A stretch of DNA of 64,000 bases, taken from Xestospongia muta (Eukaryota; Porifera; Demospongiae; Haplosclerida; Petrosiidae). The stretch covers positions 4,218,501-4,282,500 of the forward strand of contig OY848929.1 of the NCBI GenBank assembly GCA_963693285.1. Reading direction: 5' to 3'. The notes below the pieces were generated by a model that was given only the letters and a program-made list of their open reading frames with translations, did no database searches and was not told where the DNA came from. Below are positions 1-11,994 of this stretch, piece by piece; the stretch's first letter is position 1; each line of letters begins with the position of its first letter. The position numbers and the translations under genes are program-made.

Positions 1-215
1 AGTAGACAAGAAGCTACATTAAAAGACAGTAGACAGGACATAAAATTAAAGACAGTGGACAGGACAGTTAATTAGGAGACTGTAGACAGGAAAATTACAT
101 TAGGATACACTGGGCAGGAGTTACATTAAAAGACAGTAGACAGGACAGGTACATTAACAGTAGACAGGACAATTACATTAAAAGACAGTAGACAGGACAG
201 GAGGAGACAACAAAT
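1..215. repeat. Degenerate tandem repeat, unit about 25-30 bp
   Basis: The block repeats variants of acattaaaagacagtagac followed by aggaca at least six times with small insertions and substitutions. It runs off the left edge of the window, so its full length is unknown. No coding frame persists through it. Confidence 0.7.
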
Positions 216-883
216 GAACAACTGAAGAAATATCTTCATACAAATAGGCAGTAAGTAGATAGACATGAGCCTTAAATTAAGATATAAGAAATTAAATGAC
301 ATGCGGGAAAGCTATCAAATAAAATTAATAGGTGAAACTACTACATTCATATTGCTCATACAGCAAGTTGTATAGGGAATATGCAGGAAGATATACTTCA
401 AACACAATTTACTATAATGAAAGGATAATAGGCTATAAATATAATGAGAGATCTATATGCTGTAATGCTCTACATACAACAAGTGCAAGAGAGAGGAATT
501 ATATGAACATCACAAGCTAATACTAATACAAAAGTAGACACAAGGAGGATAAACAGGCTTGTATTAAACAAAGAGACTTGACTGATCTTATTCAGACTTG
601 CTACATTGTACTAAATATACTGGTTTCAAAAGTCTATAATATTACAGGGAAAAATGCCAGGCTTAGTTAGGGTACCAATGCACTAAATAAAGGCTAAATG
701 AAGAAGAAACTAAAACTGACTAAAGCTCACTGAATACAAAAGTTAAATGGGACAAACTAGCTATACTAACAAACATGGAGTACTGTTACTCTGACCGTAT
801 TTGTTACTACTGTCTTCCACTTTTTTGTAGCCAGGAACAGCTTTGTCTCAGTATTTACTGCAGAGAACACTATCAGAACCACT

Positions 884-1168
884 CGACAACATGACTCCAG
901 ATCTTTCTTCTTGTCTTGCTAACACCCCTGCAGAAGTAACGTCCTGACAGAGAGATGGCTAAAATGAAGTAAGGGCGTCGACAACATGACTCCAGATCTT
1001 TCTTCTTGTCTTGCTAACAGCCCTGCAGAAGTAACGTCCTGACAGAGAGATGGCTTAAATGAAGTTAGGGCGTCGACAACATGACTCCAGATCTTTCTTC
1101 TTGTCTTGCTAACAGCCCTGCAGAAGTAACGTCCTGACAGAGAGATGGCTAAAATGAAGTAAGGGCGT
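884..1168. repeat. 95-bp tandem repeat, three copies
   Basis: The segment starting cgacaacatgactccagatc begins at 884, 979 and 1074, an exact 95-bp period, with only a few substitutions between copies. The near identity points to recent expansion. An open frame on the minus strand across it is a by-product of the repeat. Confidence 0.9.
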
Positions 1169-1221
1169 CTAAGATTAATATTTTCTAGTAAAAAATTGGC
1201 GCTACTAGGGCGGCTAGTCGA

Positions 1222-1308
1222 ACTGAGCATGCTCAGTTGATCATCGAGATCGCGCCATGATAGTACTGAGCATGCTCAGTTCATCATCGTGATCGCGCCA
1301 TGATAGTA
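1222..1308. repeat. 43-bp tandem repeat with a palindromic core, two copies
   Basis: Two adjacent copies start at 1222 and 1265. Each begins with the perfect 16-base palindrome actgagcatgctcagt and ends with atcgcgccatgatagta. The copies differ at only a few positions. Function unknown. Confidence 0.85.
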
Positions 1309-2494
1309 ACAACAATGTAACTTCCTATATTATCTAGTACACAATAAACATTGTCTTTCTGAATGTAAGTTTATTAATCACACATATATGAAGCCCTGCC
1401 TTTGTATTGCAGCATGTCATCATCTTGTTACAATGGGTGGAGTTACTGCCTAGCATTTGGACCAATTGAGGAATTCTGCCGGCAGACCATATCGTTTATT
1501 AAGTATCCTTCCCAATAAACAATATAAACATTTATACATAACATTAGTAGTTGAAACAGTAAATATATAAAATCACATCAATACAACAAAATACTGATTA
1601 ATTTTAACATAAATAAAATCAAAAGTTATAAATCAGTACTATTGATGTAGACATTTCTAATGTCTATATTTTACAGTTATCTTTGTAGAATGTGCAGTAG
1701 TCAATGACCAAGATCACCACATGTTAAGTCTATGAAGTTGACTTTCTTTAACCTATATATATCATCAAAAAGTATAATGAGAGGATGTCCACTTAATAAT
1801 AATTGTTGAGCAGTAGTTCCAATAATAGTACAAATAATTATAAATCAATATATTATCTATATAATTTAAACAAATTGAGAATTGAGTGAAGGTATCAAAT
1901 CACTTGAAAATTTTTATGAAGTTATAATTATAGGTCATTGTTAAGTGGCATTAATATCACTGCTCTTAAATGATGCATTGTGCTTTTAAAATTACAAAAG
2001 TGCTCCTTGTTTTACTAGTACATGTACAAGATTATCAAATGAGTCACAGCATTAGCAAAAAGTACTAAAGAATTTCAGTTGGACAAAACAAGTGAGATCA
2101 TGTGTCTATCCCAAGAAACAATATTTCACATTTGACCAAAGCAGAATACTGTCATACCACATGACATTGGGAATTTAAGAGTTAGGAAAGTACTTAATTT
2201 ATCACCTAAATTTAATCCAAGTCATTATCATACCCATTGGTTGGGAGAGATAATCAAAATCGTACATAATGATCACTATGTAAAGACTGTTGTTATGCCT
2301 CACATTAAAAAAACTCTATTGTCCCTAGATAATTTTTGTATATGTAAAACTATGGTCGTTAATAGAATTATTAGTTATTCATTTACTAGATAATTATTTA
2401 ATTTATTTTTTTCGCTAACAATTATGACTAACAAGATTCAAAATCAAAAATCAACTAAACAATTGTTATTTGCCTGCAAAAATTCCTAATCAGA

Positions 2495-5400
2495 TCAACG
2501 TTTCTGACAGGCTGTGATCTTGTCACCCAAACTAAGAGCCATACCCTAAAGAAGAAAAAGTAATAGTAAAATTTACTAAGATAGTTACCACAGTGAGAAA
2601 ACTACCATTAGTAAGTGCCAGACTAGTGAAAATTAGTACTAAACACAGTGATCTAGGATAGTTACCATTAGTAACCTCTAGACTAGTGAAGATTAGTACT
2701 AAACACAATGACAATGCTAGTATTAGTAAGCTCTACATTAGACCACATGTACTTACACAACATCATAATAAGTTCTAGATTTACAGTAACTACCACATTA
2801 GACTAGTAATAACTAAACACTTACCTGAGTTTTTGCTCTAATTCGAACATGTCCTTGAATTGGTGAATCAGGAGATGCTCCAAAAGGAACTTCAATACTG
2901 ACATTAGCAAGTGCATCTTCTCCAAAAATACTCCGAGCATAAAGATTAGCTGCTAAGAACCCACATTCACCAGTCAGAGCCTACAGACACAAATAAAGGA
3001 CAAGCTCTCTCTCTCTCTCTCTCTGAACTAACTTGTGGTGGAGTGAGACAATTCATATTAGTGCTAGTAACAAGATGGTCTAGGAACTCATTCAGACCAG
3101 TGATATTAGTATTGAGATTAATCTATGAGAAGGTAGGGAAACTTAGTTTGTATGAAGCAAAGGACAAATGTTACCTTGTTTTCCCATTCAAATTCCATCC
3201 ACATTTTCCTGAATTCACTATCTGTACAAGAAGCAGGTTGAATATAGTCCATAATATCAATATGAACATTGTTAAGAATGACACAGTTTCGATCAGATGT
3301 TGAACCCACAACATCATAGACTGAAAAACACAAACAGAACGATTATAAAGTGTTAACTTGTTCCCTTACCAATATTGCCAAAGATGATACCATTCTCAGT
3401 GGATGACACTTTAATAGAAGCTTTTATATTAACAAAATCATAAGAACCGATGTTAACAGGACTAGGTTTTTCCACCAGACGTAAATCACCTTTAAAAAAC
3501 AAAGGGAGTATTTTGATGCACAACACATACAATTGGAACATGAACCTTCATACCTAGAGTAGCTAGCTCTAAGGTAAGTCCTTGGAGAGTATCTGGAGTC
3601 TGATTGACAATAAGTACATCTAGAACAATGTCATATTGATTGACGTTAACATATGTCTCAGCATACACTGGATCTGAGAATCCTGTGAGTTGGATGACCT
3701 ATTGAAACAAATGTATGTAGCAAGTCAAAGAAAAATTGGTTTTATAAAACCTTGTTAAGTTTTGATGAGGTTCCCGTATTTTGTTGATTTGATGATCCTC
3801 CAATGATTCCCGTAGCTTGAAGAAGGCTAGCATCAAATTTGTTCTCACCAACAAAGTCATCTTTCCCAGAGAGCAATTCAAAGATAATACCATCATCAGC
3901 ATGAACTTCAATCTGTTTTTCATCCTCCTATAATAAATATCAGTAACTGTAACTAACCAAGGTTGGACAAATGACCTTGTAAAGTACACAGGCTACATCA
4001 TTACATACACTCCTTTGAATATTATTGTACTAAATACCTTCTTTTCTTCATCGGTGTGTTTGGTTGCCAGCATAGTGGCTAGTGCTTCACGAGATCTTTC
4101 ACTAAATACAGACTTGATAAAATCATTACGTTCTGAAAGGACACGCAGACATGTACAAACCCTCTCTATATCACCCTCTGTGATCGGCTAAGGTAAAAAG
4201 GGAGGGAGTGAATTACAGCTAACATTTTTTCACTCCTACCTTTTTAGGAATACCAGATCGTCCTAGATGTAGTATACTGGCCATAATCAACATAGACTCA
4301 CCTATAAATGCCTAACATTATTAAAATATATTACAACACAATGGACTAAAGGATAGTGCTAACATTTCGACTACGAGGTTCTTCAACATGTTGGAGATAG
4401 CGAATGGCAAGTTTTGTTAGAGTCCCTGCTAACACACCAGCTATAAAGAACTGACCCTCGAGTAGATAGCTACGTAATGGAGGTCTAATGGAGAATGACT
4501 TATGAAGTCAGACAAAATACATACATTATACCGACTTACATCTTTTCATCTTTCTTGGTTGTGACTGTACTAAAGGCACTCTGAGAGATATAAGTACCGG
4601 CTGATGTCACCAACTGAGCACCTTTTGGTTTCTCTTCTCCTTCATCGTTTTCTTCAGTCTCTCCAGCTTGTTTACGTAACTCAGAGTCAACAATAGGAAT
4701 CTAAAAATTACATAAACTCATTCTTCCATTCCATCTGTCCATCCATTGTCTGTCTGTCCATCCAGTGATCCATTCATTGCCAACTCTAACCTCTCCAAGA
4801 GAAGTCCTTATTTCAGCTACAACACGAGTAATATCACTGACTTCAGTACAATATTCTCCCAAAATCCACAAAGTACTACGATGGACTTCTACAGAATGGA
4901 TTGTACCAAATATTTCAAGGAGACGAGACACAATGGCTAGCTTTAAATCCGGATAACGTTGAACTGCCTCACGTACAAATATCAAAACATTTTCAGCTGT
5001 TGTATTATCACTGTCAGATAAGAACTCTAGCAGCTAATAAAAGGAAAAATGGACAAGACTAATGATACAAATTTTACTCTTTTCACTCTATTAATTATTA
5101 ATTAGTATACTATTATTATAGGGGCTATGCTTGTTTAGCAAATTACTACTTATTTGTGTTACAAGAGCTCTCATATCTTCAGAAGAATATACTTACCAGT
5201 GGAACAACAGATGGAGCAACAGAGGCAAATTTCACTGAGCAAGCATGTAGTGTTTTGACCAGACATTGTCGATAGCTAGCAATATCACTACTAGTACCAT
5301 TGTCACCATTGCCACTACTGTTAGTAACCTCTTTCTTTAATATCATCACAACCTATAGAGTATAATCATTGGAAAAATGGATGGATAGTTAGATAAATGG

Positions 5401-7406
5401 ATGAACAGTTGGATAAATGGATGGATAGTTAGATAAATGGACATATTTAAATGAAATGGAGAATAAATGGCAGCTGAATATGACAATGAATGCATTGTTG
5501 AAAAGATTGTGTGTGTGTGTGTGTACTTCATCTATGTTCTTTGAAGTTATCAGATCTAAAACAAGAGTTAAAGTCTTCTTACGAACTTCAAGATCAGCAA
5601 GAGAAAGCACCCTCAAAACATCCATCACAAGTTCCTAGAACAAGATGGTAATATGTATACACATCTTATATACACATATTATACTAAACCTAGCCATTCC
5701 CTATTATTTATGGCCTCCTATTGGTAGTTATCACAGTTACACTTCAATATAACAACTTGGCATTTACATGTACACATACATGTATATATTATCATCTAAT
5801 GTCTGTATTTACTTCTAAAACTTTTTTATGTGTTGATGATTCCTTGAGAGCAGTTAGACGATCTAACACAATTAATTTGACATTGTTATCACTTTCTTTA
5901 ACAATCAACTCTATGTAGCACTGTGCTGCAGCCTATGGGAAAAGAGATATCAGTATATAACACATGATGGATGGAAAAAAATCTTTTATCACAAACTAGA
6001 GTCAATATATAAAAGAATTAGAAAATGATATAAGCTTTTCTGCAAATATTTTATGTATAATATCTTAGTCAGACAGTACATTATTAACTAACTTTAATAG
6101 CAGTTGGAGAGGATGAGAGAGTCACTAAAGTTCCAGCTGCCTCATAGCGAACAGCAGCAGAAGTAGAATTGAGAAGATTGTAAATACAGCGAATAAAACG
6201 AGGTCTCTCAGCAGGATTAGCATAACACACCTAAATGGACAGATAAATGAAAATGGATGAATAAATAGCAGATAAATAGATAGATACATAGACAAAATGG
6301 ACAATCACTTAATAAATAGACAGTCATTGATAGATGTATACAATGTCTACCTTATAGACTAACTCAACAATCACCAGCTGTAAGATATCATTAAATTCCC
6401 CGACTTGATCAATGCAACTAGTCAAATAGTCTAATGCACGATCCTATGGACACATGATATGAAAATGAATAGATAAATAGTAAACATCATGTGGTTGTCA
6501 CATGATCTCCTTACTCGGTCCACATGGATCAACATCATAAAGGCATTCCTCTTACATGAAGGATCTTGTTCACCTTCTAAGAATGATTGAATTAACTCTG
6601 GTGCATCAGGGATCAACTGGTCAAAATTTCTGCAACAAAAGTTCATCCATTCATCCATTCACAATTCTATTAATCCATTCACTATTCTATTAATCCATTT
6701 GTCAATCCATTCATCCATTCACTATTCTATTAATCCATTTGTCAATCCATTCATCCATCAGTCCATCCTAATCACTAACTTGTAAATGGTATAGATTGCT
6801 AGAACAGCATTTCTGCGTACATAGGCATGACGGTGATCTAAACAGTTCCTAATTGATGGCATCAGAGGTTCCAACAATTCAGGCTCCTTTAATTTGCATA
6901 GAAAACGAAGAGTAGAACCTCGTACAAACTCATTAGGATGTTGAAGATCCTACAAAAAATGAAGAAAAACAAATTTAATAAATTAACTCATACTCTGTTT
7001 GTTTCTAATTGCTTACTTTTCTATAAGCATCGCAGACCAAAATCATTTCATGAAGTAACTTGCCATCAGCTGAGGTCTTTGGCCACACCTCCCAGACAAT
7101 TAGCAGGAGCTTTTTGAGGGTGTGGTCATTGGACGGCAGTACAAATCGAATAATGGTCATTAACAGTCCAGGTAATCGATCTCCATTTATAACCATCATG
7201 ATAACTGTTTTTAATGTCTGTGCTTTGACTTGGTTATCTCCATGTTCTAATATAGAAGGGGTGTGGTCATGGGTGTGGTTTAAGAGCATTAGAGTTTACT
7301 TTAAAATTTTGTTATCCTCACCTAAATCATGTTTTAATTGCTGTTCATTGGGCATTCCTGACTGCTCCCCAGGATGTATCAACGTATAGCAAGGTTGTTC
7401 GGCCAT
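2495..7406 (-). CDS. COPB1: Coatomer subunit beta (beta-COP)
   Basis: Beta-COP is part of the COPI coat that forms Golgi-to-ER and intra-Golgi vesicles. The start at 7406 gives [15 protein letters not shown], which aligns with the N-terminus of animal beta-COP. Many short exons follow. They carry the alpha-solenoid segment ([20 protein letters not shown], then [12 protein letters not shown]), a mid-protein exon with [10 protein letters not shown], and the C-terminal appendage ([11 protein letters not shown], then [18 protein letters not shown]). The last exon, 2495-2545, reads [16 protein letters not shown] and stop, matching the family's end. Splice sites are GT...AG, and most introns are under 200 bp. 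Several introns carry simple repeats, including a donor directly followed by (AC)n near 5524 and TGGA-type repeats. No break was seen, so the gene looks complete. The 5' end lies 110 bp from NDUFB8, which is divergent. Confidence 0.95.
2575..2760. repeat. Dispersed repeat: 'taccattagtaag...ctagactagtgaa' family
   Basis: About three degenerate copies of a unit of roughly 65-75 bp (gatagttaccattagtaa, then a ctctagactagtgaa-like stretch, then attagtactaaacacaatga) lie in the last COPB1 intron. Related copies occur in both orientations inside the MYPT gene near 41440-41600, 44560-44645, 46470-46640 and 47330-47600. Confidence 0.7.
5370..5460. repeat. TGGA/TAGATAAA tandem repeat in a COPB1 intron
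   Basis: Degenerate copies of atggatggatagttagataa run through the intron between two COPB1 exons. Low-complexity simple sequence with no sign of function. Confidence 0.7.
6645..6775. repeat. 'ccattcactattctattaat' tandem repeat in a COPB1 intron
   Basis: Two to three copies of a unit of about 50 bp containing ccattcactattctattaat and ttgtcaatccattcatcc. Intronic minisatellite. Confidence 0.7.
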
Positions 7407-7516
7407 ATCAGCTGATTCCTTCTTTACCTTTTGTCAGGAACAACGTGGTCAGTAAGAAACGAATATACGGATGTATCACAAACTTGAGCAAAATTTACGA
7501 TCTGGGTGGAGTAAAA
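7407..7516. promoter_or_regulatory. Bidirectional promoter between COPB1 and NDUFB8
   Basis: Only 110 bp separate the divergent start codons, so both promoters and both 5' leaders must share this interval. No TATA box stands out. A shared promoter is inferred from spacing alone. Confidence 0.6.
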
Positions 7517-8368
7517 ATGGCTGCAGTGAGGTTATTGAGAATACAGTTATCATCAAGGATGTTTGGACGTTTGTGGCACCATCCATCATCTTCATCAGGT
7601 AATATAAACGAATAGCAATGCATAATATTCTATGATCCATACAAATAAATATCAATATTAATAAATGCTTGATTTATTTATTCTTAGTTCGTACAATTTC
7701 TTGGTGGGGAGGGAAGAAAATAAAACAAGAGACAGATCCAGAGAAGTTAGCTGCAGCTGTTGATCCTGGTTTAAGACTTGGTGATTATCCGGTGTTGCCA
7801 TGGCGATCTGCACAAGAGGAACGCCCTTTAGGATGGTGGGATGACCAAGATCGTAGAGATAAAGAAACACCAGTTAGTATAAAGAGATGGAAATGATGAG
7901 TATTTTATCTCTTTGTTATATAGTTACATGAAGAAGATGATGGACTGAATATGTGGATGTATGATGCTATTGAAAATAATGGCAAATACACTCGTTGGGA
8001 AGCTCTGGGTCAATTAATGATAATGTTTAGCATACTAGGTGGAGTATACTATCTCTCAGTATTGTATGATGCACCATCTAGGAATCCTGCTGTAAGGAAA
8101 GCCATTTAATGCTATCTCCATTGCCATGTGTCCATTGGTTGATACCAATGTTATTGATCTGTCCATTTCTTCATTCATTCATCCATTGTCGCTATGTTTT
8201 AATTATAATTAGTCCTTTTGACTTTTATCATTCTTGATTCTTACATAGGTTCCTCGACAATTTCCTTATGATAATCTCTATTTAGAGAGAGGGGGAGACC
8301 CTGACAAATTACCTAGTGAATCAACTAAAACCAAAATCTATTCAACTTATGGAGAATACACGTCATAG
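7517..8368 (+). CDS. NDUFB8: NADH:ubiquinone oxidoreductase subunit B8 (complex I, ASHI)
   Basis: Accessory subunit of the membrane arm of mitochondrial complex I. Four exons (7517-7598, 7688-7872, 7924-8091, 8249-8368) join in frame to about 184 residues, the usual size. The N-terminus MAAVRLLRIQLSSRMFGRLW is basic and lacks acidic residues, as expected of a mitochondrial targeting sequence. Around residues 110-135 one hydrophobic segment (LGQLMIMFSILGGVYYLSVL) forms the single membrane helix. The family signature near the C-terminus is clear: PRQFPYDNLYLERGGDP. GDYPVLPWRS in exon 2 also matches the family. An AATAAA follows at 8385-8390. It diverges from COPB1 and converges on Ras gene A. 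Confidence 0.93.
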
Positions 8369-8842
8369 TACTATAACATTAATGAATAAACAGGAACTTG
8401 AACTTCCTGAGGATTTAGTTATGTTCATTATAGTATACATATTGAGAATTATAATAATAATGTGAAACTATTGATATATTATGTCACTGTAATGAGAATA
8501 ATATACACATCATAGTACTATTAGCAAACTAATGAACAGAAACTTCTTCAAGATATAGAGATATACTGTAATACTGAAAAATTGTATTATAAGATCATTG
8601 ATCCTTTAATTAATATAATATTTTGTTTTAAGACATCATATAAACCTACTCTACATAATACTTCTGTGAATCAGAAGACTTTAGGTGGCTTTAGTCATGA
8701 TTCTATGAAAAGTTGTGCTTTACAAAATAGTCACAGTTATGTTTTTCTCAACAGTGACATTAGATATTCCAAATGTAGTGTCATCAAAAGAAATGAGTCC
8801 TGCATAAATTAACAAATAGTCATACATTTGCATGCTACAAGT
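8369..8842. other. Convergent gap between NDUFB8 and Ras gene A
   Basis: It holds the NDUFB8 poly(A) signal at 8385-8390 and a degraded local duplication: tacacgtcatagtactat near 8356 recurs as tacacatcatagtactat near 8504, each followed by an aatgaa...aca-gaactt stretch. No gene recognised. The right part should be the 3' UTR of gene A. Confidence 0.6.
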
Positions 8843-8983
8843 TTAGGAAATTGTGCAATTTTTCTTTTTGTCTTTTTTGGAACTAGGAGGCTTTTGAAGT
8901 TTACGTATTGTTTGAACCAAATCATGAAATACTTTGTCAACAAGTTCAATGTCTTTAGCATTAGCCTCAACATAACTGATCTA

Positions 8984-9040
<57 letters not shown>

Positions 9041-10992
9041 CCAATGGACAACCAAAGAACACAATGTCATTAATAAACAACCCTTGCAAGTTAGTTACAA
9101 GCAGTATTTTCCGGAATGAACACGTGTATTGCAAATTATAGCTACAGGTAGAGGCATTTCCATTCAATATACCTTGAGAGTTTTTGCTAATTCTTCTCCC
9201 TCTTGATAAGAGACAACTCGTTCTGTTTCCAGATCAGCTTTATTAGCTACAAGTACCATTGGATATTCTGACCTATGAGATGAAAGTGACATGTTATTGT
9301 GGTCAATAGGAAAATAAATCTAATAAGAAACAGGTGCACGGGAATAATAATTACAATATTAAGCAGATATCATGTTGTATTGACAAGATATCACATTGTA
9401 TTTACTAGTATTTGACTTACGTACACAGAAATATTTCTGTTATGGTAGGTAATTAGCTAATAAATAATGTATAGATCTAAAGCTACACACGTAAAGTGTA
9501 AGTTTAGGGAGGAATTAAGTTAAAGGAGAATCTTACATCATTACCTATTAACACACCACTATTCCATGCAGTATGAACAATATAATGAACAATTACTCCA
9601 TTCATTGTAAATATGATTGGTTAATTTAACTAATACATGGTTATAAAGGTTGTATATGCGAAATGTAAACATAGTACTATTTTGTTTACTAATATATTAT
9701 AAAATTGACGGTTATGTAGCTACGTAAGCAGTAATACATTAGTAATAAAAACAATATTATGCTTACTTTTTTGACAAAAGTAAGCTTGTTATTGCAACTT
9801 GTATAACCAAATAATGATTAAAACAACCAATCAATTTTTATAGTGAGTTACTTACTTGTCTTTGACTCTTAAAATTTGCCTGTGAATTGATTGGATTACA
9901 ACAAAACTGTCTCTATCAACGATGGAGTACACTAGTAGAAAGCCTTCTCCTATCTGCATATACTGTTCTCTCAAAGCACTCCATGGCCACACCTAAATAA
10001 AAGAGAGTGCTGTTAAAAGACTATCTGTCAATGCTATGATCAAAATTACTCATTCATCCATTATCTCACCTCATGTCCACCAGTATCAAAAACTAAGAGA
10101 GAAAGAAATAAGAATAAAAATAAATACTTAATAATCTGTTCCTCATCCACTTACTGTCTTGTTTGTGTTTCTTAATTTAATGAAATGTTATAAATATATT
10201 TCTAACAGTATATACATTCTGTGCCTGTATGATATATAGGTACTATTGTGATCGTGATAGATGACGAAAACAGTTAACTAACACTCAACAAACAAAGACA
10301 TAGATTAATAAACAACAAACAATTCATTTTTCCAAAACATTCTCTATAACCAATATTTTACCTACTAATAAGTCAATATATTGAAGATTATAATTGTATG
10401 TGATAGAGGTGGTTTGTCTAATGGACATCTTCCCTGTTATAGAGATGGTGGTTTCATTGACTGTTGTTACTTTGGTATCTTTGTATGGTACTTTAATTGT
10501 TTATTGTTTATCATAATTATTGTTTACATTTGTTCTTATTATCACTTTCTATATTCTACTTGATATTCAACTACTTTTGCAGTAAATAAAATACCCCATT
10601 TATTTTTTCTAACAATAGTGCCTGCATAGGTATTGAAACGTGAAGTTTCCTAAACATTTTTGGGCAGAATTTTGCATTAAAGATGTGTGCGTGTGTGTGT
10701 GTGTGGGTGTATTATGTATATATATAAGCTGTAATAACTGCATAACTTACTGTTTAAAACTGCTTCTTCATTATCAATGGTACACTGCTTTGAATAGGAG
10801 TCTTCAATTGTAGGATCAAACTCTAACTCAATGAAATGTCTCTGAGACACAATGATCATAAGTAAATAAGTCAATAATTACAGTATTAATTACCTCGAGG
10901 AAATGAAGCACCAATGAAGATTTTCCAACTGCACTAGCTCCAAGTACTACTAACTTGTACACTGGAAGATGCAGATACTCATTGGTTGCCAT
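8843..10992 (-). CDS. Ras gene A: divergent R-Ras-like small GTPase
   Basis: Six exons read to about 193 residues. The start at 10992 gives [18 protein letters not shown], so there is no death domain. The P-loop is GASAVGKSS, equivalent to Ras residues 10-18, with Ser and Ala at positions 12 and 13. The effector loop [12 protein letters not shown] is intact. Switch II is altered: IFDTGGHE replaces ILDTAGQE, so catalytic Gln61 is His, and the next exon begins [12 protein letters not shown] where paralogues have [11 protein letters not shown]4 is ANKADL; G5 is EANAKD (usually SAK). A Lys-rich tail ends in CTIS, a CAAX box of the farnesyl type. Signalling from an inner membrane surface is inferred from the family. 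Substitutions at positions 12, 13 and 61 would be expected to weaken GTP hydrolysis. It is the most divergent copy of the array. Confidence 0.85.
8987..9034. repeat. (GA)n tract at the last intron of Ras gene A
   Basis: About 23 GA units on the plus strand. On the coding strand this is (CT)n directly upstream of TGTGTAG and the last exon, so it forms the polypyrimidine tract of that 3' splice site. Confidence 0.9.
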
Positions 10993-11796
10993 GATAGGAC
11001 ATGACACGTCCTAAGTCTACTGCAGTGTTTACGGGTGTGCCTATGAAATATGAATATTATTAAATTAACCTGCCCCCCTAGTCTGGACTATTGGCCCCCA
11101 AGAATAATTTGTATGACATGTAACAAAAGTAAATAATAAATCTCATCTATTGAACAGTTATAACATGATATTATTTGATATTTTAAAATAATTGTTTACT
11201 GATAACTAGTTCCAATGCAATATTAGTATAAATAGTATGAGACTATATGTAAAACAAAACAAACAAAACAAGATGTATATGTAAGGCAGAATAGAGCTAA
11301 GACTACTGCCAGAAAAAGATAACAAAGAAATATAAGATTAACGTAAGGTGATTTATTGGCATAGAAAATATTATAATTAATTGTGCAATAACAGGACTGG
11401 TTTTATTAGAATGCACTGTCTGTAGAATGTGCACTTAGTAACTAATACACTTAAGAATTAGGAAGATGGGATCTAGAAACAGTGTGAAGTAATGTCAATA
11501 CCACTCCCACAATCATCACAACATTTTGACACAAATAACATGTTATTGTATATTATTGTAGTTATATATTAGTGATTATGATTTTATGAGAGGAGCTTCA
11601 AACAACATGTGATATATATTAACAAGTTAATAATAACTGCTGATAATTAGTTGATAAAGCAATGAGAAAATTAGCAACAGACATAATAATAGTTGATTTT
11701 TTAGAGGGTTAATACCCTAATGCGTAATATCAAGCAAAAGTACATGACATTAAGAATCAAAATATCTATAATAGTGTGGTTAATTACGATGAAAGT
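10993..11796. other. Intergenic region between Ras genes A and B
   Basis: No gene recognised. The part 11000-11350, upstream of gene A, recurs at about 21560-21910 next to an orphan copy of gene A exon 1, so promoter and first exon were duplicated together. The remainder is AT-rich and should include the 3' UTR of gene B. Confidence 0.65.
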
Positions 11797-11938
11797 TTAC
11801 AAAATTATACATTTCCCTTTTTTTCTTTTTTTCTTTTTGGAACTAGTAGGCTGAAAATTGCGAATTGCTCGAACCAAATCATGAAATGCTTTGTCAACGT
11901 GTACTCCATCTTTAGCACTAGTCTCTACATAACCAATC

Positions 11939-11994
<56 letters not shown>

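Larger units (their letters stand above)
216..2494. other. Gene-free AT-rich stretch left of COPB1
   Basis: No conserved reading frame or spliced gene was recognised on either strand. It contains the 95-bp and 43-bp tandem repeats listed separately and otherwise low-complexity AT-rich sequence. The right end should hold the COPB1 3' UTR, since COPB1 reads leftward and stops at 2495. Confidence 0.6.

Noticed and set aside
919..1230. Minus-strand open frame of 103 codons
   Set aside because: It lies on the 95-bp tandem repeat and only reflects the repeat; it has no conserved protein features.
10381..10563. Plus-strand hydrophobic frame
   Set aside because: Lies in an intron of Ras gene A; AT-rich chance frame.
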